A DNA stretch of 16,240 bases from Bacteroidota bacterium. GTDB taxonomy: Bacteria > Bacteroidota > Bacteroidia > Chitinophagales > UBA2359. The DNA lies in contig JAHDCM010000017.1 in the NCBI GenBank assembly GCA_020629895.1, positions 1 through 16,240 of the forward strand, given 5' to 3'. Position 1 is the first letter of the stretch, and every line of letters starts with the position of its first letter. A program made the position numbers and the translations under genes. Below the pieces are notes generated by a model, which was given only the letters and a program-made list of their open reading frames with translations, did no database searches and was not told the DNA's origin. This document shows, in pieces, positions 1-8,389 of the stretch.

Positions 1-1271
1 GCGGCATTTACGACCTCTGCTCCACCGTTTACACAATCACCACCTGCAAAAAATTGTGGATGAGTGGTTTGATAGTGTTCGTTTACCTGTACGCGTCCTT
101 TGGCATCAAGGTTTAGTCCTTCGATTTGGGATAGGAAAGAACTTTGTTTCTCTTGGCCAGTGGCAAGTAAAACCATGTCACAAGGAAGCGTGAATTCGGA
201 ACCTTCGATAGCTTGCAATTTACCATCTTTACTTTCGGTACGGACGAATTGAACAGCTTCGACTTTATCAGTACCTAAAATAGCGATAGGCGAAGCATTG
301 AACAGCCCTGTAACGCCTGCTTTTTTGGCTAAATCGAACTCGAAATAGTAGGCACCCATATCGGCTTGACTACGACGATAAGCAAGCGTTACTTGATCGG
401 CACCCATACGGGCAGCTTCAGAAGCAGCATCCATAGCGGTATTGCCACCACCGAGTACAATTACTTGGTTTCCGACAGTTGTGTCGTGGTGATTCATGCG
501 TAATTGCTCTACAAATTCGACGGCTCCGAGGCAGTTACCTTTATCAGTTCCTGCAATAGAGAGTTGACGCGTTTTTCCTAAGCCAATACCAATAAATACC
601 GCATCATAATCGGCACTTAATTTTTCGAGATCAGCTTGTGAAGCAATAGGTTGTTGGTAGTGAATGGAAAAGTCTAATTGCTTTTGTAACCAAGCTACCT
701 CGTCAAGTACTTCTTCGTTAGTGATTTTGTAGGGAGCAGTTCCATAGACAGTAAGTCCAGATGGGTGACTTTTCGCTTCGAAAATATCTACTTGGTAACC
801 CATTTGACGCAATTCACAAGCACAGGCGATACTAGCTGGGCCAGCACCAATGATTCCTACTTTTTTTCCATTGTCGGCACCTGGTTTGAACCATGTTTTG
901 CCTGCTTCAATGGCTTTATTGGTCGCATAATTTTGCAATCGGCCAATATCAATAGGCGGCACATCGCTGTGATTATACACACAGGCCCCTTCGCATAATA
1001 CTTTGGTTGGACAGACTTTCCCACAAGCGTTGCCCATATAATTGGCATCATAAATAGTTTGTGCGGCTCCTATGGAGTTACCTGCATTTATTTGTCGAAT
1101 AAATAATGGAATATCTATTTCGGTGGGGCAGGCTTTGATACAAGGAGCATCGTAGCAAAACAGGCAGCGTGAACTCTCATAATACGCTTGGGTATCGTTC
1201 ATGAGGGGGTATTCGGCTGCAAAATTTTGCTCAAACTCTTGTTCGTTGGATGGACGTTTATAACTAGCCAT
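1..1271 (-). CDS. preT: NAD(P)-dependent dihydropyrimidine dehydrogenase subunit PreT (3'-truncated by window edge)
   Basis: This cytoplasmic Fe-S flavoprotein passes electrons from NAD(P)H to the partner PreA, which reduces uracil or thymine to the dihydropyrimidine, the first step of the reductive pathway. About 423 codons are present, starting at ATG 1271; the stop lies outside the window. The N-terminus carries two cysteine clusters typical of [4Fe-4S] binding (C36, C39, C44, C48 and C83, C87, C93, C97). A Rossmann FAD motif (GIIGAGPAS, about residues 137-145) and a second dinucleotide motif (VLGGGNTAMDAA, about 270-280) follow. The visible end, FFAGGDCVNGGAEVVNAA, is the late FAD motif, so only some tens of residues should be missing. 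The same architecture occurs in the glutamate synthase small subunit. The 10-bp gap after a ureidopropionase and the dihydropyrimidinase upstream favour PreT. A preA gene is expected just beyond position 1. Confidence 0.86.
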   Translation of the reverse strand, partial: MASYKRPSNEQEFEQNFAAEYPLMNDTQAYYESSRCLFCYDAPCIKACPTEIDIPLFIRQINAGNSIGAAQTIYDANYMGNACGKVCPTKVLCEGACVYNHSDVPPIDIGRLQNYATNKAIEAGKTWFKPGADNGKKVGIIGAGPASIACACELRQMGYQVDIFEAKSHPSGLTVYGTAPYKITNEEVLDEVAWLQKQLDFSIHYQQPIASQADLEKLSADYDAVFIGIGLGKTRQLSIAGTDKGNCLGAVEFVEQLRMNHHDTTVGNQVIVLGGGNTAMDAASEAARMGADQVTLAYRRSQADMGAYYFEFDLAKKAGVTGLFNASPIAILGTDKVEAVQFVRTESKDGKLQAIEGSEFTLPCDMVLLATGQEKQSSFLSQIEGLNLDAKGRVQVNEHYQTTHPQFFAGGDCVNGGAEVVNA

Positions 1272-1281
1272 ATTGATAGAA

Positions 1282-2148
1282 TTAGAGTTCGGTTAATTTA
1301 CCATAAGTTTCTGGGCGGCGGTCACGGAAGAACTGCCAAGTAGAGCGTACTTCATCAATCATATCGAGGTCGAAGTCGGCAATGAGTAATTCGTCATCAT
1401 ATTCGGATGCTTCGGCGATGATTTGTCCGCGTGGATCAACAAAATAAGAGGTGCCATAAAAGCGTCCTAATCCCCAGGGTTTTTCTTCTCCTACTCGGTT
1501 GATACATCCCATAAAGTAACCATTCGCAACGGCATGTGCAGGTTGTTCGAGTTTCCAAAGGTATTGTGATAAACCTGCTACTGTGGCAGATGGATTGTAC
1601 ACAATTTCTGCTCCATTTAGTCCTAAAGCTCTAGCTCCGTCAGGGAAATGGCGATCATAACAAATATAGACGCCTACTTTCGCATATTTTGTTTGGAAAA
1701 CAGGATAGCCTAGATTGCCAGGTTTGAAAAAGAATTTTTCCCAGAAACCAGTGGTGTGTGGGATATGGTTTTTGCGGTATTTACCAAGATAAGAACCATC
1801 AGCATCAATGACTGCTGCGGTATTGTATAATACGCCTGCTTGTTCTTTTTCGTAGATAGGAACGACAATAACCATTTGGTATTTCTTGGCGTATTCTTGC
1901 ATTTGTTCGACCGTAGGACCTGGCACTGTTTCGGCTGATTCATACCAAGCTTTGTCTTGGCCTGGACAAAAATAAGGAGTATTGAAAATTTCTTGTAAAC
2001 AAAGAATTTGAACTCCTTTTTTTCCAGCTTCTTCAATCATTGGAAGGTGTTTGTCAACCATCGCTTTTTTAATTTCTTCGATGGTGCCTTCTCCTTCACT
2101 AATGGGCAGACTCATTTGTATCAGCCCTGATTTTATCATTCGTGGCAT
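1282..2148 (-). CDS. Beta-ureidopropionase (N-carbamoyl-beta-alanine amidohydrolase), nitrilase superfamily
   Basis: The predicted reaction is hydrolysis of N-carbamoyl-beta-alanine (or the beta-aminoisobutyrate analogue) to the beta-amino acid, CO2 and ammonia, the third step of reductive pyrimidine breakdown, in the cytoplasm. The 288-residue protein is a single carbon-nitrogen hydrolase domain with the Glu-Lys-Cys triad visible as E53 (CLQEIF), K126 (YRKNHIP) and C163 (YICYDRHFP). ATG 2148 is used as the start; ATG 2139 would also preserve the domain. The gene sits 25 bp after the dihydropyrimidinase stop and 10 bp before preT, so the three are almost certainly co-transcribed. The superfamily also contains N-carbamoyl-D-amino-acid and N-carbamoylputrescine amidases. 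Context rather than sequence decides for beta-ureidopropionase. Confidence 0.88.
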   Translation of the reverse strand: MPRMIKSGLIQMSLPISEGEGTIEEIKKAMVDKHLPMIEEAGKKGVQILCLQEIFNTPYFCPGQDKAWYESAETVPGPTVEQMQEYAKKYQMVIVVPIYEKEQAGVLYNTAAVIDADGSYLGKYRKNHIPHTTGFWEKFFFKPGNLGYPVFQTKYAKVGVYICYDRHFPDGARALGLNGAEIVYNPSATVAGLSQYLWKLEQPAHAVANGYFMGCINRVGEEKPWGLGRFYGTSYFVDPRGQIIAEASEYDDELLIADFDLDMIDEVRSTWQFFRDRRPETYGKLTEL

Positions 2149-2173
2149 ATTCGTAGTGTTTTGTGTTTAATTT

Positions 2174-3556
2174 TTAAGCAGTGACAGAGGTGGCTCCGCG
2201 TTTTACAAATTGGCCATAGCCTTTTTCAATATGCACTTCTCCTTTATCAATGGCTACTTTTCCGCGAAGGATAACGGTTTCTGTTTTGCCAGTTACCTCC
2301 CAACCTTCGTAGGCGGAGTAATCAACATTCATGTGGTGGGTATCAACAGAGAGGGTATGTTTTTTATTAGGATCGAAAATGACAATATCAGCATCTGATC
2401 CGATGGCGAGTGTTCCTTTTTTAGGATACATGCCGAATATTTTAGCGGCATTGGTTGATGAAACCTCTACAAATTTATTGAGGCTAATTTTTCCTTTGTC
2501 TACTCCTTCTGAGTAGAGTAGTTCCATACGATGTTCAATGGCAGGATGTCCATTAGGAATTTTAGAGAAGTCATCTTTACCCATCAGCTTTTGCTCCCAC
2601 ATAAAGGGACAGTGATCGGTACCTACTACGTTTACTAATCCTTGATTGATTCCGGCCCATAGTGATGCTTGATCTTTCTTTTCACGCAGTGGTGGACTCA
2701 TAACCCATTTGGCACCGTCAAAATCTTTTTCGTATAGAGAGGCGTCCAAGATGAGGTATTGGATGCAGGTTTCTACAAATACGCGTTGGTTGCGTTTAGT
2801 TGCTTCGCGTACAGCATTTAAGGCACCTTCACAGGTCATGTGTACAATATAACCGGGGCAGTCTGTATAAAAGGTCATATCCGAAAAGCGGGCAGAAGCT
2901 TCTGATTCGGTAATTTCGGGTTGAGAAAGATAGTGGTAAAGTGGGGATAATTTCCCTTCGGCCCGATGTTTGGCGATTAGTTTATCAATCATATCTCCAT
3001 TGGTAGCATGCACTGTTACCAAGCCCCCATTATCTCGTACTGTTTGCATCAAGTCTACCATTTGCCCATCGTCTATCATCAAGGCACCTTTGTAGGCCAT
3101 AAAGGTTTTGAAGGAGGTAATGCCCTCTTCATGAATCATTTGAATGACTTCTTGGCGGGTATTTTCGTTGAAGTCGGTGACTGCCATGTGGTAGGAGTAA
3201 TCGCCATAAGCCTTTCCTGCTGATTTTCCTTGCCAAGTGTGTAGCGCATTATGTAAGGTATCTCCCTGTGTTTGAAGGATGAAGTCAATGACCATTGTGG
3301 TGCCTCCATGAAGGGCAGCAAGGGTACCAGTACTGTAATCATCACTAGAAGAGGTACCCATAAAAGGCATATCTAGGTGAACATGTGGGTCAATACCTCC
3401 TGGAAAAATGAGTTTTCCAGTTGCGTCAATGACTTGATCAGCTTGATAAGAAAGGTTTTTTCCAATAGCTGCGATTTGGTCTGCTTCTATATAAACGTCA
3501 CCAATGAAGTTTTCGGCAGCGGTGACGATGTGTCCATTTTTAATTAATATTGACAT
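2174..3556 (-). CDS. hydA: Dihydropyrimidinase / D-hydantoinase
   Basis: This cyclic amidohydrolase opens dihydrouracil or dihydrothymine to the N-carbamoyl beta-amino acid, the second step of the pathway. It is 460 residues long from ATG 3556. A longer reading from a TTG at 3574 adds only six residues and is disfavoured. With the ATG start, the binuclear-metal ligands are H58 and H60 (DPHVHLD), K150 as the carboxylated lysine (SFKTFMAYKG), H183 (VTVHATNG), H239 (IVHMTCEG) and D314 (VGTDHCPF). From memory these positions match characterised D-hydantoinases almost exactly, which supports the start. Length is normal for the family. It is the first gene of the minus-strand operon leading to the ureidopropionase and preT. 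No convincing promoter was found upstream. Confidence 0.93.
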   Translation of the reverse strand: MSILIKNGHIVTAAENFIGDVYIEADQIAAIGKNLSYQADQVIDATGKLIFPGGIDPHVHLDMPFMGTSSSDDYSTGTLAALHGGTTMVIDFILQTQGDTLHNALHTWQGKSAGKAYGDYSYHMAVTDFNENTRQEVIQMIHEEGITSFKTFMAYKGALMIDDGQMVDLMQTVRDNGGLVTVHATNGDMIDKLIAKHRAEGKLSPLYHYLSQPEITESEASARFSDMTFYTDCPGYIVHMTCEGALNAVREATKRNQRVFVETCIQYLILDASLYEKDFDGAKWVMSPPLREKKDQASLWAGINQGLVNVVGTDHCPFMWEQKLMGKDDFSKIPNGHPAIEHRMELLYSEGVDKGKISLNKFVEVSSTNAAKIFGMYPKKGTLAIGSDADIVIFDPNKKHTLSVDTHHMNVDYSAYEGWEVTGKTETVILRGKVAIDKGEVHIEKGYGQFVKRGATSVTA

Positions 3557-3705
3557 GGTGAGAGGATTTTGCAAAAAAGAAAATTAAGGTACTAAAAAAA
3601 AATGAATCTTGCCTATTTTGATTGGAGTTTAGATAATTTTAACGAAGAGATTACTAAGTTGTAATTTGAAAAACCGTACTTTTAACGGTATAAATAATAG
3701 TTACT
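3557..3705. promoter_or_regulatory. Divergent intergenic region between hydA and the sulfatase, with a small dyad
   Basis: This 149-bp AT-rich gap separates two divergent genes, so both promoters should lie here. I see only partial matches to the Bacteroidota -7 box: TAATTTTA at 3634-3641 and TACTTTTA at 3677-3684 on plus, and TAATTTTC on minus at 3579-3586. None has a good -33 partner. A perfect 5-bp dyad (ACCGT, 7-nt spacer, ACGGT) lies at 3673-3689, ending 16 bp before the sulfatase ATG. It could be a small operator or a leader hairpin. Low confidence for any specific site. Confidence 0.3.
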
Positions 3706-5412
3706 ATGCATGTATGTAAAAATTCAACTCTCGTATTCTATTTTCTGTTATTACTTGTTTTGTCTTGTATGTTTAGCTCACTCTCTGCATGTAAGTCGAA
3801 GAAGCAACCCAATGTGGTGGTAATTGTAACAGATGATTCGGGCTATTCTGATTTAGGATGTTATGGAGGCGAAATTTCGACTCCTCACTTAGATTCATTG
3901 GCCTATAATGGTGTAAGGTTTAAAAACTTTTATAACTATGGTAAGTGTAGCCCTACTAGAGCGGCCTTGTTAACAGGGCAGTATCCTACGACTGTTGGGG
4001 CGGGCGATTTGTGTCGGGTACAGAGTGAAACCAATTTACAAGGTTATAAAGGTTATTTAGATGCTAATTATCCGACCTTAGCAGAATTATTGAAGCGTGG
4101 AGGGTACCATACGATGATGTCGGGGAAATGGCATTTGGGAGGAGAGCAAACAGACCCCATTAGTTATAAAGCACCTTTTAATCCGCGACCTACTGAACAG
4201 GCAAAATGGCCTTTAGCAAGAGGATTTGATTATTTCTTTGGCTTGATACATGGCAGCAGTGGACATTGGAAAGGATGGGATACGCGTCCTTATTATGAAG
4301 GGAAAGCACGATATAATACAACAAAACACCCCAATCTATTTTATAGCTCTGATGCTTTTACTGATTTTGCCCTTGATTTTGTAAAAGAAGTGCGTACAAA
4401 AGACGATAAGCCTTTCTTTTTGTATATGCCTTTTACGGCACCACATAATCCTTTAGAAGCCAGTAAACCATTAGTGGATAAATATATAGGTATATACAAT
4501 TCTCCAGAAGAAATGATGCAAGTACGCCAACAACGTTTTGAAAATCTGAAGCGGCTTGGTTTGATAGATGACAGTTGGGAAATTAATAATGAGTTTGTTT
4601 CTACCTTGTTCAAGTCAGGGCGTTTTGCCAAGCATGAAAATCGTAAGGAGCTAACCCTTAAACTTGCCACTCATGCAGCTATGATGGAAGTAGTAGATAA
4701 GAATGTAGGACGTGTGGTACAGCAACTTCGCGAAATGGGAGAGTTGGATAATACCATTATTATTTATTTTTCGGATAATGGAGCAGATGGACATGGACGT
4801 GCCGATATTTTCAATGTTCCTTTTCATGGTGTAAAAACAAGTCTTCGTGAAGGAGGTATTAAGTCACCGATGATTGTTCATTGGCCCGATGGACTAACTC
4901 ATAAAAAGGGAAGCATTGTTAATGGGGCTGGTCATGTGATAGATATTTTACCCACTTGTTTGGACGTGACAGGGATTGAATATAAGATGAATAATGACTT
5001 CTCAAAAACGATTAAGCCTGTCGGAAAAAGTTTACTACCACTATTTCAGAATGAAAAAGAAAAGTTAGATCGAAAATTCCTTTTTTGGGATTTATACGGA
5101 CAGCAGGCAGTTATTTTTGAGGAGGAGTGGAAATGGTATAATGATGAAAATGGAGTGGATTATCTCTTTAATTTGAAGGTAGATGGTACTGAAAAGAGTA
5201 ATGTCGCACCACATAAGGAAAAGATTGTCAAGAAATTGAAAAGGGCTTACGACGATTTTGCAAGAAAGTCGAATGTATTGCCTTTTGAGGAGGTAAAAAA
5301 GGCACAGTATAATAATGAGTGGAATACCGCAGAACGGAAACAGGCAGAACGGAAACGGAAGGCAAAGCAGAAGAAGAAAGAAGAAAAGGCGAAAAAGGAA
5401 ATGCCTGAATAG
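3706..5412 (+). CDS. Lipoprotein sulfatase, family S1 (arylsulfatase type)
   Basis: This predicted sulfate-ester hydrolase is anchored at the cell envelope. Residues 1-29 form a lipoprotein signal with hydrophobic core and lipobox LSAC (C29 probably lipidated). The catalytic domain starts immediately with NVVVIVTDD (D43 and D44 as metal ligands). It then shows the formylglycine motif CSPTR (C81 as the residue to be modified, R85), SGKWHLG (K141, H143), FSDNG (D357, N358) and REGGIKSP (K386). The Cys-type motif implies a radical-SAM or FGE-type maturase elsewhere in the genome. At 568 residues it has normal length, plus a highly charged Lys/Glu tail from about residue 542. The substrate cannot be read from sequence. 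Its tail-to-tail position with two sulfotransferases hints at turnover of a sulfated glycan, but the divergent pyrimidine operon on its other side is unrelated. Confidence 0.9.
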   Translation: MHVCKNSTLVFYFLLLLVLSCMFSSLSACKSKKQPNVVVIVTDDSGYSDLGCYGGEISTPHLDSLAYNGVRFKNFYNYGKCSPTRAALLTGQYPTTVGAGDLCRVQSETNLQGYKGYLDANYPTLAELLKRGGYHTMMSGKWHLGGEQTDPISYKAPFNPRPTEQAKWPLARGFDYFFGLIHGSSGHWKGWDTRPYYEGKARYNTTKHPNLFYSSDAFTDFALDFVKEVRTKDDKPFFLYMPFTAPHNPLEASKPLVDKYIGIYNSPEEMMQVRQQRFENLKRLGLIDDSWEINNEFVSTLFKSGRFAKHENRKELTLKLATHAAMMEVVDKNVGRVVQQLREMGELDNTIIIYFSDNGADGHGRADIFNVPFHGVKTSLREGGIKSPMIVHWPDGLTHKKGSIVNGAGHVIDILPTCLDVTGIEYKMNNDFSKTIKPVGKSLLPLFQNEKEKLDRKFLFWDLYGQQAVIFEEEWKWYNDENGVDYLFNLKVDGTEKSNVAPHKEKIVKKLKRAYDDFARKSNVLPFEEVKKAQYNNEWNTAERKQAERKRKAKQKKKEEKAKKEMPE

Positions 5413-5418
5413 CTGTAT

Positions 5419-6312
5419 TTATTTCCAGGCTGATAGATCTCGTTCAATCAACTCTTCCAACTTTTCTATATCTGCCCGATAGTGCGCTTTTAACTGTTGT
5501 TCTGTTTCTGGAAGTAGTTGGGGTTTGCTACCCATTTTCTTTACATTTAAACGGTCACGGATTAGCATACCCAATGGCAAAATGCCTGTATAACGCAAAA
5601 GAGGAATAACCCATTCTAAACGATATTTAGTAATACCTTGACGTGTATTCTGAATTAGGTGATTTAGCCACTTCATTCGTGGCTCTTTTGTTTCGTTAGA
5701 ACGCTCATCAAGACTGGCAGGGTAATATTCCGTTACTCCTAAAAAGTCTAATGTTTCTTTTAGAAAAACCTTGTTGTCTTTCTTTAAATCATCAAACAAA
5801 AGCACCTTTATTTGTGCTTTAGGAAAGGTTTGGAAGTAAGGTAGGAGATGTCGATAGTAATGATATTGCAAAAATAAATCAGGACGTTTGTCGATTGCCT
5901 TTTCAAAGGTCGCATAATTAATCACCCCTCGTTGTACCAAATACAAATACAAAGAGTGTAATTGCTTGGGCGGGTAGCGCAATACGACTAGTATTTTAAC
6001 ATCAGGATTATACTGATAAATAGCTGTTGCTGCATTTTCATTAATCAAATATTCTACAGAGATTTCTCCATTCACCAAACCCTCTTTAGTATCACTAAAA
6101 AAATCATGATACCACGATAAAGCTTGTCGATAATTCGGATTCTCAACGCCTGGCATGCGGCTCAAATGCTGGTTAAAATAAACCAACTCCTTTAATGCTG
6201 GAATAAAAATTTGAGGATGTTGACGTAAGTTGTCAGCCAGCCAAGTAGTACCAGATTTAGCTGCTCCAATTCCAATAAAATCCAGGCGAAAATTTGCTTG
6301 TTGGTGAATCAT
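5419..6312 (-). CDS. PAPS-dependent sulfotransferase (paralogue 1)
   Basis: The predicted cytoplasmic enzyme transfers sulfate from PAPS, probably to a glycan hydroxyl. The 297-residue protein opens with the 5'-phosphosulfate-binding loop GIGAAKSGTTWL (K19, S20, G21, T22, T23). The 3'-phosphate-binding segment is LVVLRYPPKQLHSLY (R112, S120). The C-terminus DIEKLEELIERDLSAW matches in layout the end of its upstream neighbour, so the two arose by duplication. The start is ATG 6312, 6 bp after the preceding sulfotransferase stop. It is the last gene of the glycan cluster. Its stop is only 6 bp from the stop of the convergent sulfatase, with no hairpin terminator between. The acceptor is unknown; family resemblance is to heparan/chondroitin-type Sulfotransfer domains. 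Confidence 0.88.
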   Translation of the reverse strand: MIHQQANFRLDFIGIGAAKSGTTWLADNLRQHPQIFIPALKELVYFNQHLSRMPGVENPNYRQALSWYHDFFSDTKEGLVNGEISVEYLINENAATAIYQYNPDVKILVVLRYPPKQLHSLYLYLVQRGVINYATFEKAIDKRPDLFLQYHYYRHLLPYFQTFPKAQIKVLLFDDLKKDNKVFLKETLDFLGVTEYYPASLDERSNETKEPRMKWLNHLIQNTRQGITKYRLEWVIPLLRYTGILPLGMLIRDRLNVKKMGSKPQLLPETEQQLKAHYRADIEKLEELIERDLSAWK

Positions 6313-6318
6313 AGGCCA

Positions 6319-7200
6319 CTACACTTTCCAATGTGAAAAATCGCTCCCTAAAAGTTGTTCTAATTGCTCCGTATCTGCTTGTACCTGATCTAAAATATAA
6401 GCCCTACTTGCTGCCGACATAGGCGGATAATCCATTTGTTGACTATTCATGCGAATCACCCATTTTTTTAGCCCCTTCTCTTTCAGGTAGTTGACCACCT
6501 TCGATAAACCCAAACTCACCATTACCGACGAAAATACACCCATTGCCCAAGATACGAAAGGCAACTTAATAGCTTTAGCTGCATTGGCACGTTCTAAAAT
6601 ATTAGGTGGAATAAAAGTCGCATCTACTCCCAGAAAATGATATAATTTATGAGCCGTATCTCTAGGTGATTGTTTGATCTCATCAAGTGTCAAAATCAGT
6701 ATTTGCGATCTATCAAATAGGTCGAAATAGCGTTTTAGTTGTTGATAATATTTACTCTTATCTATAAACTCTGATTGCGTTTGTACCACCTCATCAAAAG
6801 GGCGGTTTTCTTTCTTAAAATAATAACGAAACATCACATACTGCGAATAAGCACGCTCGGCAGGATGACGTAAACAGGCAATGACTTTTATTTTTGGGTT
6901 AAAGGTGTGAATATGCTTGGCTGCTTGTTCACAATACATATAACCTGTCGAAAACTCGCCCTTTAAGCTATCTACGGCACAATGGGCAAAATGCTTTGCA
7001 TACCAAGTAGTATCCTTCGAGTGGTTTTTATTCGTTTTCGGGTGGATATAGGCACTCGCCTCATTAAAATAATGAATCTCTTTAGGTTCAGAAAGACATA
7101 GCTGTGGGTGGGCAGCTAAGATATTCGCTACCTGTGTGGTGCCTGCTTTAGGGGCTCCAATACCTACAAAGTCGAGTTGGAAAGAGGGTTGTTGCGCCAT
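6319..7200 (-). CDS. PAPS-dependent sulfotransferase (paralogue 2)
   Basis: The protein is 293 residues long from ATG 7200. An upstream TTG at 7212 would add four residues but is less likely. The PAPS-binding loop is GIGAPKAGTTQVANIL (K18, T21, T22) and the 3'-phosphate segment is CLRHPAERAYSQY (R111, S119). PKEIHYFN, which follows the first helix, is typical of Sulfotransfer_1 domains. It is a clear paralogue of the next gene: both begin with an LDF(I/V)GIGA segment and end with an acidic helix followed by SxW. It lies 15 bp after the GT4 stop and 6 bp before paralogue 1. Two diverged copies in tandem suggest sulfation at two positions or on two sugars of the same polymer; that is inference. 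Confidence 0.88.
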   Translation of the reverse strand: MAQQPSFQLDFVGIGAPKAGTTQVANILAAHPQLCLSEPKEIHYFNEASAYIHPKTNKNHSKDTTWYAKHFAHCAVDSLKGEFSTGYMYCEQAAKHIHTFNPKIKVIACLRHPAERAYSQYVMFRYYFKKENRPFDEVVQTQSEFIDKSKYYQQLKRYFDLFDRSQILILTLDEIKQSPRDTAHKLYHFLGVDATFIPPNILERANAAKAIKLPFVSWAMGVFSSVMVSLGLSKVVNYLKEKGLKKWVIRMNSQQMDYPPMSAASRAYILDQVQADTEQLEQLLGSDFSHWKV

Positions 7201-7215
7201 GAAAGGAGTCAAATC

Positions 7216-8331
7216 TTAATTCAGTGTCTCGTAGATATGATAAAGCGATTTTACATAATTATCCAAACTATGTTCCTGTACCGTTTGCATTGCATTATCA
7301 CAAAGAAAAGTACGCAATTGAGGTTCTTGTGCCAATTGCTTGATTTTTGCCGCTAAATCTTCAGGGTTTTTCATTTCCATATACAAGGCATCACTTCCAT
7401 CCTGTGGAATTTCATCCATACCAGGCCCATCGGCAGTAATAAGCGGAACCCCTAAAGCCATTACTTCGAGTTGGGTCATGGGTAAGCCTTCAAAATGCGA
7501 AGGCATGGCAAAGCAATCCAAGGCAGCATAAAAAGCCAACATGTTATTGACATAACCCAAATAATGCACTTGCTTACTTAGTTGATATGCTTCAATCATC
7601 GCCAACATATCCTCCCGATCAGCACCATTACCAGCAATCAAAAAATGAATATGCGGATTATCTATTGTAGCAATACGAGCCGCCTCAATAAAGGTACGCC
7701 AGCCCTTTCGACGAATGATACGCCCTGCAAAACCTACTACAAAATCAGTATCAGTGATATTTAATTTTTCTCGATATTCCCCTTTATGAGGTAGCATATC
7801 TTGGGGCTTAAACTTGTGTAGGTCTACGAAGTTATATAAGGTCGTAATATTGTTTTCAGGAATACTTGCCCGTCGTACCAAATGCTCTTTCATAGCATTA
7901 GATACAGCAATTCCCAAATCGGCTGTTCCTTTCGATACTTTTTTGAAACCCACATAAGCGGCATCTTCCACCTTACTATTCAAGTCACTTCCTACAATTT
8001 GCCCATGCTCATGAAAAATGAGTTTGATATTAGGGAAATAGAATTTTTTCAACAAATACCCAAATATCTCAGAGCGAAATAGGTGACAGTGCAATACCGT
8101 AATATGCTTTTCTCGAATCAAAGTTGCCATTGCTTTGAGTGGAGCAAAAGAATACTTGGCAGTCGAATCAAACACAAAAATATTCGGGTGATCTACCTCA
8201 ATCGTGATGTCTTTTTTGCGAAGGGCAAACAGATACAAACGCGGGTCATCCTTCAGCTTTTCAAATACAGCTTTAATAATCGTTTGCGCACCTCCCAAGC
8301 TCATCGTATCAATAATGTGTAGAACATTCAT
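7216..8331 (-). CDS. Glycosyltransferase family 4 (GT-B fold)
   Basis: This retaining glycosyltransferase acts on the cytoplasmic face and probably adds a sugar to a growing glycan. The 371-residue protein has the N-terminal acceptor-side motif LGGAQT (about residues 12-17) and the donor-domain start VVGFAGRIIRRKGW (about 198-211). The GT4 EX7E motif is in FEGLPMTQLEVMALG (E281, E289). Start is ATG 8331, and the 15-bp gap to the sulfotransferase gene indicates co-transcription. Upstream it is separated from the UDP-xylose synthase gene by 317 bp holding structured element copy A and a heptamer array. The donor sugar cannot be assigned; xylose is a candidate only by context. Confidence 0.9.
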   Translation of the reverse strand: MNVLHIIDTMSLGGAQTIIKAVFEKLKDDPRLYLFALRKKDITIEVDHPNIFVFDSTAKYSFAPLKAMATLIREKHITVLHCHLFRSEIFGYLLKKFYFPNIKLIFHEHGQIVGSDLNSKVEDAAYVGFKKVSKGTADLGIAVSNAMKEHLVRRASIPENNITTLYNFVDLHKFKPQDMLPHKGEYREKLNITDTDFVVGFAGRIIRRKGWRTFIEAARIATIDNPHIHFLIAGNGADREDMLAMIEAYQLSKQVHYLGYVNNMLAFYAALDCFAMPSHFEGLPMTQLEVMALGVPLITADGPGMDEIPQDGSDALYMEMKNPEDLAAKIKQLAQEPQLRTFLCDNAMQTVQEHSLDNYVKSLYHIYETLN

Positions 8332-8389
8332 ACTTCCATTTTTTAGTCCAACAAAAGAGAGCTTATTCGATAATGTGTAGATATTTTAT

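Noticed and set aside
857..1051. Small open frame on the minus strand inside the preT region
   Set aside because: It is a shifted frame of preT; the correct frame shows the Fe-S cysteines and FAD motif across the same bases.
3634..3684. TAATTTTA and TACTTTTA as sulfatase promoters
   Set aside because: The -7 matches lack the final G and no TTTG-like box lies at about 20 nt upstream, so they are noted only as weak candidates.
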